Shown: in pieces, positions 58,190 to 64,000 of the stretch
Position numbering within the stretch: the stretch's first letter is position 1
Layout: each line of letters begins with the position of its first letter
Source: Nyssa sinensis
Lineage: Eukaryota > Streptophyta > Magnoliopsida > Cornales > Nyssaceae
Reading direction: 5' to 3'
Assembly (NCBI GenBank): GCA_008638375.1
Contig: CM018052.1
Location: 12,731,506-12,795,505 of the forward strand
DNA length: 64,000 nt
Translations under genes and position numbers: made by a program
The notes under the pieces: generated by a model
Told to the model about the DNA's origin: nothing
What the model saw: only the letters and a program-made list of their open reading frames with translations
The model's database searches: none

Positions 58190-58874
58190 CTTCAATTTGG
58201 AAAGCGTCGCCTCGACTTGTTTTGTGAAGGGAGGATGTCACTTCCGTAAGGCTTCGGCCTCGGGAGAGGGAGAGTTCTTGTAAAGAGAACTTTAGAATTA
58301 AACTAAAAGTGTAAGGCTATGGAAATCGTCTTGCATTCGTGTCCCCAAAAATTGATGGCCTGGGGTCTCTATTTATGGGAAAATATAGAGATTCGATCCA
58401 AGGGCCTAAGATGAAACCCTAAAACGGAGGGCTAGGATCATATCTTGAGTGGTAATTATCTAATTAAATAAATACAAAATTAAATAAGAATGATTATCCT
58501 AACTAAATGAATTAATAAATAATTATGATAATGCACGAACCAATGAATTGATGTCTACATGCAAGAGCCAATGAGATAAAAGAAAAATAGAATCTAATTG
58601 GAAAAGTCCTACTTGGACTGGGACTCTTGTAGGAGAGCTCTAACGGGAATAGGATTCTGTTATGAGGAGTCCTAATGGAACTGGGACTTTGTCAAGAGAG
58701 TCCTAGCGGGAATAGGACTCTATTAGGAGAAGTCCTAAGGGAACTAGAACTCTAGCAGGGGAGTCCTAGTGGGAATAGGACTCTCTCAAAAGAAGTTCTT
58801 ACTTGGAGTAGGTTTCTTGGCATGATCATCAATTTTTACTACTTAACTAAGGGTCACAAAATGAGGTGTCTACA
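58190..58874 (-). repeat. Family-D LTR fragment, second copy
   Basis: Outer part of the family-D LTR matching 45413-46160, starting abruptly at the duplication boundary and ending with the same TGTAGACACC terminus joined to Copia RT. Confidence 0.82.
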
Positions 58875-59535
58875 GTCGACATATACTGCTTCTATTTCAA
58901 ATTTGGTATCCGATTTTCTTATGAAAATATAGGGACAAATCAGATTATTTGCATATCTTTCATTTTGTAAATATTCAATGAGGCGATTGTACCACATGCA
59001 CCCAGACTATTTCAATCCATATAGTGATCGTTGTAGCTTGATTGAATACATGCTATGAGATTGTGAATCACTAGCTTTAGGAACTTTAAATCCTTTAGGA
59101 ATTTTCATGTATATGTCATTATCAAGTGATCCATATAGGTATGATGTAATTACATCCATAAGACGCATGTCTAGTCCTTTTGAGACTACTAGACTTATAA
59201 AAAATTGAAACATAATTGTATCCATGATTGGAGAATATTTCTCTTCATAATCATTACCAGGTCTATGCTACAAGTCTGGCTTTATAGCTGATATTTTATT
59301 TTTTTTATTATGTTTACGTATAAATACCCATTTGTACCCTACAAGCTTTATACCTTTAGGTGTCTGGACTACAGGTCTAAATACCTCTCATTTTACTTAC
59401 GAGTATAACTCAGCCTGTATCGCTTCCTTCTATTTTGACCAATCATTTCTATGTCGACTTTCTTTGACGCTTTATGGTTCAGGATCCTCATCACCTCTGG
59501 TGATTTCAAGTAATATTGAGAAGACAAATATATGA
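58875..59535 (-). pseudogene. Copia reverse transcriptase fragment, copy 2
   Basis: As in copy 1, with MRLMDVITSYLYGSLDNDIY and SLYGLK visible and ending at the YVD of the active site. A 14-bp deletion near 59268, relative to copy 1, changes the frame further. Confidence 0.78.
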
Positions 59536-59678
59536 TCAATAATAATACCACTTTGATCCTATATATCCCCATTAGATATATAACTTATCGAGATCCCTTT
59601 ATTTTTGGGTACCTGTGCCTCTTCAGGGGCTACTTGTTCTGCTTCAAGGGAAATTACTTCTTCAGGAAGCATTTCCTC

Positions 59679-61435
59679 TTATAGAGGTATTTGTTTATCT
59701 TTCTCATAAGGTATCATTATACCAAAATTGGTTTTATTATGTGTGGTCTCTTCAAGAGTTGCCATTTCTTTTGTTTCTTGTGTTTTCTTCTTCTGGGAAA
59801 GCTTATCTTTTGCACCAATGGGTCTACCACACTTCAGGCATGCCATAGAGTCATTTGTTGCTGTAGTAATGGATTGTCCTACAGAGACGTCAATTCGTGC
59901 TAGAGTATTTGTAACTGGTATGTGCAATTTCATTATTTTCTTTGTATCAATGAATGCATTTGGTAATTGATTTGCAAATGAATGATCTTTTGAACCTCTA
60001 GTTCACATTGATTGGTACGAGGATCAAAATGAGCCAATGTCTTTGCATTCCATGAAATTTTATGCTGAGCTTCTAACTTCAGCTTCTCTCTCCCTAATGA
60101 TAGGAAGACTGTTTCATCAAAATGACAATCTGCAAATCGTGCAGTATAGAAATCACCTATCAAGGTTTCAAGGTATCTTATGATTGATGGAGAATCAAAA
60201 CCAACATAAATTACTAATCGTCGTTGGGGACCCATTTTAATACGTTTTGGGTGTGCTATAGGGACTTGCACAGCACAACCAAAAATTCTTAGGTGACACA
60301 CATTTGGTGGGTAACCAAGTATAATTTGTAAAGGGGAATACTAGTGATAAGTAGTTGGCCTAATACGAATTAATGTCGCAGCATACAATATGGCATGTCC
60401 CCAAGCAGAACTGGGAAGCTTTATCCTTATTAGTAAAGGTCTAACAATTAATTGAAAACGTTTGATCAAAGATTCTACTAAACCATTTTGTGTGTGTACG
60501 TGAGCAACAGGGTGTTCAACATTAATTTCTATTGATATGCAATATTCATTAAATGCTTGCGATGTAAATTCACTAGCATTATTGAGACGTATTGCCTTGA
60601 TAGGATGATTAAGGAATTATGCTCTTAATGTAATGATTTGAGCAAGGAGTGTCGCAAATGTTACATTATGATATGAAAGTAAATAAACATAAGACCATCT
60701 AGTTGATGTATCTATCAATACCATAAAGTAACAAAATGGTCCACTTAGTGGATGAATAGGTCCACATATATCTCCTTGAATGCTTTCCAAAAACATTGGA
60801 GATTTGACACCCACCTTCGTGGGAGATGGCATCATTATCAGTTTTCCCTGAGAACAACTGGTGCATGAATATTCACATGGTAAAAGAATCTTCTGGTTCT
60901 TTAAAGGATGTTCATGTGAATTCTCAATGATTCTCCGCATCATTATTGCCCCTGGGTGGCCAAATCGGTCATGCCAAAGCACAATGGTATTTAAGTCAGT
61001 GAACTTTTGGTTAATCACAACATGTGATTTAATGACATTTATAGTAGTTGGGTACAATTCCAACGAGAGATCAGGAAGTTTCTCTAGGAAGCTTTTCTTG
61101 TTTGAAATCATAGATGTGATACAAAGGTATTCCATATCACCCTCATTAATGGTCTCAATATGATATCCATTTCGGCGGATATCTTTAAAACTACGCAAAT
61201 TTCTTTTGGATTTGCTAGATTATAAGGCATCATTTATATGAAATGTTGTCTCATTTGGCAATATGATGCCAGCTCTTCCACAGCCTTCAATCATGTTTGC
61301 AACACTATATATGGTGTTGACATTAGCTTTATATAATTCTAGAGTAAAGAAATATCTTTTATCTCAAAGGATTATATGAGTAGTGGCATTGTTTGCTAGA
61401 CAGATATCTCCATTATGTATTTGAAATCTATCAAT
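59679..61435 (-). pseudogene. Copia protease and integrase, copy 2
   Basis: Same domain order and same stops as copy 1. The protease motif reads NNATTH here, so the catalytic Asp is also lost, with one further change. The pre-integrase motif LWHDRFGHPG keeps the more usual Pro where copy 1 has Leu. The frameshift before the GRPIGAKDK linker is shared (about 59935). Confidence 0.8.
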
Positions 61436-61689
61436 TTATTATAACGTATTAAAAATAGAGACAGGAAAAAGTTAAATTGCATTGAAGTAACATAATTCAA
61501 CATTACAGTGGGTTAAAACAACATAAATACTATAGTAGGTTAAACAAAGCAACATAATATAACAAAGAACATTAATTGATATCTATGTTCCCATCGCCTA
61601 TTAAATGGTCAATTCTTCCACTAGGATCTATAAAGAAATTTGAGACATCTAGATGTGTAATATCCATATGATCATTTAAGATAAAGATC

Positions 61690-62599
61690 CACAAAAATGT
61701 CTAGGCGTACGATAGGTAAGTGACCAGTGTCATTTTCCAACTCAACGATAACAAGATTATTCAGGATCTTGAACTAATTTTTGTTTTCCCTTTTGTTGCT
61801 TCGCTTCAATATTATTATTGCACTTTAGGTACTGTGGTGTGTCTCTTTTGGGACAATTAAGAAAATTATTCTTGTGACTACCACGATATGAATTATTATG
61901 CCAGTCACGACTGCGACCACATCTCTGGCCATATCCACGCCCATGCTCATGTCTCTATCTATATAATGAAATTGCATTTGTTTTAGGAAATGCATTTTCA
62001 TTCTCTCCAGGGAATGGTACAGGGTCAGTGGGATGTAACTGATGGTTTTTCATCACAAGGTCACTATGCTGCCCAACTAGGAGAAGATATGATATTAATT
62101 CAGAATATTTAGTAAATCGACGCTCTCGATATTGTTACTACAAGGCAATATTCAAGGAATGAAATGTTAAAAATGTCTTTTCCAGCATGTTTGCATCTGT
62201 AATATTCTCTTCACACAATTTCAATTGCGAAGTATTTCTGAATAATGCAGAATTGTATTCACTGATTGATTTAAAATCCTGCAACCTCAGGTGCAGTCAA
62301 TTATACCTAGCCCTTGGGAGAATGATAGTACGTTGATAGTCATACCTTTCTATTAGATTCCTTTAAATGATTAGTGGATCTTTTACCATTAGATATTCGG
62401 CTTTAGGCCTTCTTGAATATGATGATGAAGAAATATCAGTGCATGTGCACGATCCTTCAGAGATGCTATGTTTTTTTTCTTTAATAGTATCACCGAGACT
62501 ATTGGCTTCAAGGTGAAGTTTAGCATCAAAGATCCAGGATAAATAATTCTTTCCCGTGATATCTAACGCAACAAATTCAAGCTTGTTGAGATTTAACAT
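61690..62599 (-). pseudogene. Copia gag, copy 2
   Basis: Matches 48990-49899 and starts at 62599 with the same opening (MLNLNKLEFVALDITGKNYL). The same Gly/Arg-rich part and decayed zinc knuckle follow. The first 118 codons differ from copy 1 at about two residues. Confidence 0.75.
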
Positions 62600-62709
62600 A
62601 ATATAAATAAAATAAAGACAATATTTAGATTCAAATGTATCAAATATTACTTCTATTTCAATACCTCTATCATGGACCAGAGCTTCGTACTGATAACATA
62701 TTATAAAGT

Positions 62710-63044
62710 TGATGGACAATATTCAATCACATCAGTGCACACAAATATTTACGTGACTCAGATTCAGGCCTATGTCTACATATAAAAGAGAGAAGGATTT
62801 TCACTATTTATATAAGTGAGGACAATAGAGAATTCACTATGTGTACAACTTAGTTGTTGCTATCTCTCTTAGTAGTATTATTTACTTCAGAAGTTTGTAC
62901 CTAATCTTTTCTGTTAGGGTCGTCCATATAAGCATTTTGCCACCTTGAGTTTTAGAATTTCATTGGCATCCATTAGTTTATGCCTTATGACATAGTTGCC
63001 ATGTCTATTTCAAGTGGGTGTGATTGGCACCCACTTTCATAACA
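62710..63044 (-). repeat. Copia 5' LTR, copy 2
   Basis: 335 bp, essentially identical to 50010-50344. Confidence 0.75.
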
Positions 63045-64000
63045 ACATGTATATATATAGTGCTAATAATAATAATAAATAATATATGTTAAAAAAATAA
63101 GTAATGAATCATTTATTTTTAATAAACATGATAATGGAGATAGAGATAAGTGGTTTTGGACTTTTAAAGTTTCATGTGCTAACATCAAATATTTCAACTT
63201 GATATTTTTTTTAGATGATGAAAAATTCATTTTTTTAAATTCATATTATTGAAGTGTTCTTGAATCCTTAATCCAAATACAGATTGTTGTAACTGTTAAA
63301 TTCTTTTTTTTTCCCTTAATAACTCAATGTTAATTTTAGTATGATATTTCAAATTGAAAATAACTTGGACAGTAAAGTTATGAAAGAAATTTTAATAATC
63401 TAATATTCTTATTTGATATTTTAGATGTCGTACAATTGTGGTGAAAATGAATGTGTGAATCGGTTGAAAACACAAGTATTTTATTAGAGGGAGTTTAGCT
63501 TTTATTATTTAATTTTTAATATATACTATTTATGATTTGTTACTATATTTAGTAATGTGTATATATAATTATTATTAATAATGTATAAAGAGAGAGATCC
63601 GACAGTATGTATAACGAGGGATGAGAGTGATCAATGAAGCGAGAGCGGGAGAAATTAATTTAGTAAGGAGAGAGTCGGAGGAGAGAGAGAAAATTAGATA
63701 TGTAGAGAGATTAATTACACAGAAATGAAGAGAGAGAGAGAGACATTAATTTAGATAACAGAACGTTAGTAGAGAAAGAAAATTAAATAAAAAGAGAGAT
63801 TAAATAGAGAGAATAGAGATAAGAGTGATGACTGGAGAGAGAGATCAATTAAATAGAGAGAGAGAGAGTGTGTGTGTCAGGAATTTAAGATGATGTGAGA
63901 TATAAAGCCTACGACAGTGTAAAATTTGAGTTTTGAGTTGTAAATTAATTCCAATATAAAAGATTTCACAATTCTAGAGGTGAAATTTGATTTTAAGAAA
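63045..64000. other. Non-coding flank in unit 2
   Basis: Matches 50345-51300: AT-rich, then (GA)n-rich, then the start of the palindromic minisatellite. No gene seen before the window ends. Confidence 0.7.

Larger units (their letters stand above)
58875..63044 (-). mobile_element. Ty1/Copia remnant, copy 2
   Basis: Duplicate of 46161-50344 with the same truncation at the RT active site and the same 5' LTR. It is part of duplication unit 2, not an independent insertion. Confidence 0.85.
58190..64000 (+). repeat. Segmental duplication, unit 2 (cut by window end)
   Basis: Collinear with 45413-51298 at roughly 98-99% identity by eye, apart from two indels (63 bp in the LTR minisatellite, 14 bp near 59268). 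The homology reaches the last base of the window. Confidence 0.9.

Overview
The window is nuclear DNA of a flowering plant, most likely a eudicot. The evidence is eukaryotic: GT-AG introns, tRNA-primed LTR retrotransposons of the plant Athila, Tat, Tekay/Del-like and Copia types, and one berberine-bridge-enzyme-like (BBE-like) gene with a plant-style promoter, signal peptide and poly(A) signal. There are no bacterial operons, CRISPR arrays or rRNA genes. Almost everything outside 50.3-58.2 kb is nested transposable-element DNA.

Layout. 1-5344: minus-strand Athila-like Ty3/Gypsy element (RT fragment, gag-protease frame, tRNA-Asp primer site, 5' LTR), cut off by a 100-N assembly gap (5345-5444). 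5445-38894: a plus-strand, coding-less LTR element (element 1) with very long LTRs and an initiator-tRNA-Met primer site. Its 5' LTR is split by a complete Tat-lineage Ty3/Gypsy element (6484-18354, 5-bp target duplication AGTAT). Its 3' LTR is split by a solo LTR (24156-27266) and by a second coding-less element of a related family (element C, 28498-38397). 38895-46160: decayed minus-strand Gypsy DNA with a broken gag and one LTR (family D). 46161-50344: a minus-strand Ty1/Copia remnant, cut at its reverse-transcriptase active site by the family-D LTR. 50345-58189: low-copy-looking DNA with the one convincing host gene, the BBE-like oxidase at 55733-57352. 58190-64000: a second copy, slightly diverged, of 45413-51298.

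The right edge is therefore the start of a second unit of a tandem segmental duplication of about 12.7 kb. If that unit is complete, a paralogue of the BBE-like gene should lie about 4.4 kb beyond the window.

The most unusual content is in the Tat-lineage element. It has one continuous 5.7-kb gag-pol frame broken only by six stop codons, all readable as CAR-to-TAR changes. On the opposite strand it carries a three-exon gene (7509-9416) and a second transcription-unit-like segment (about 10071-10900). Both are preceded by the same ordered promoter module (CATTTATTGC, then AACCGTTGTG, then TATATA). It also has an array of about 19 alternating hairpin-forming 33/34-bp subunits. The long LTRs of element 1 and element C carry an antisense tRNA-like pair of Pol III A and B boxes.
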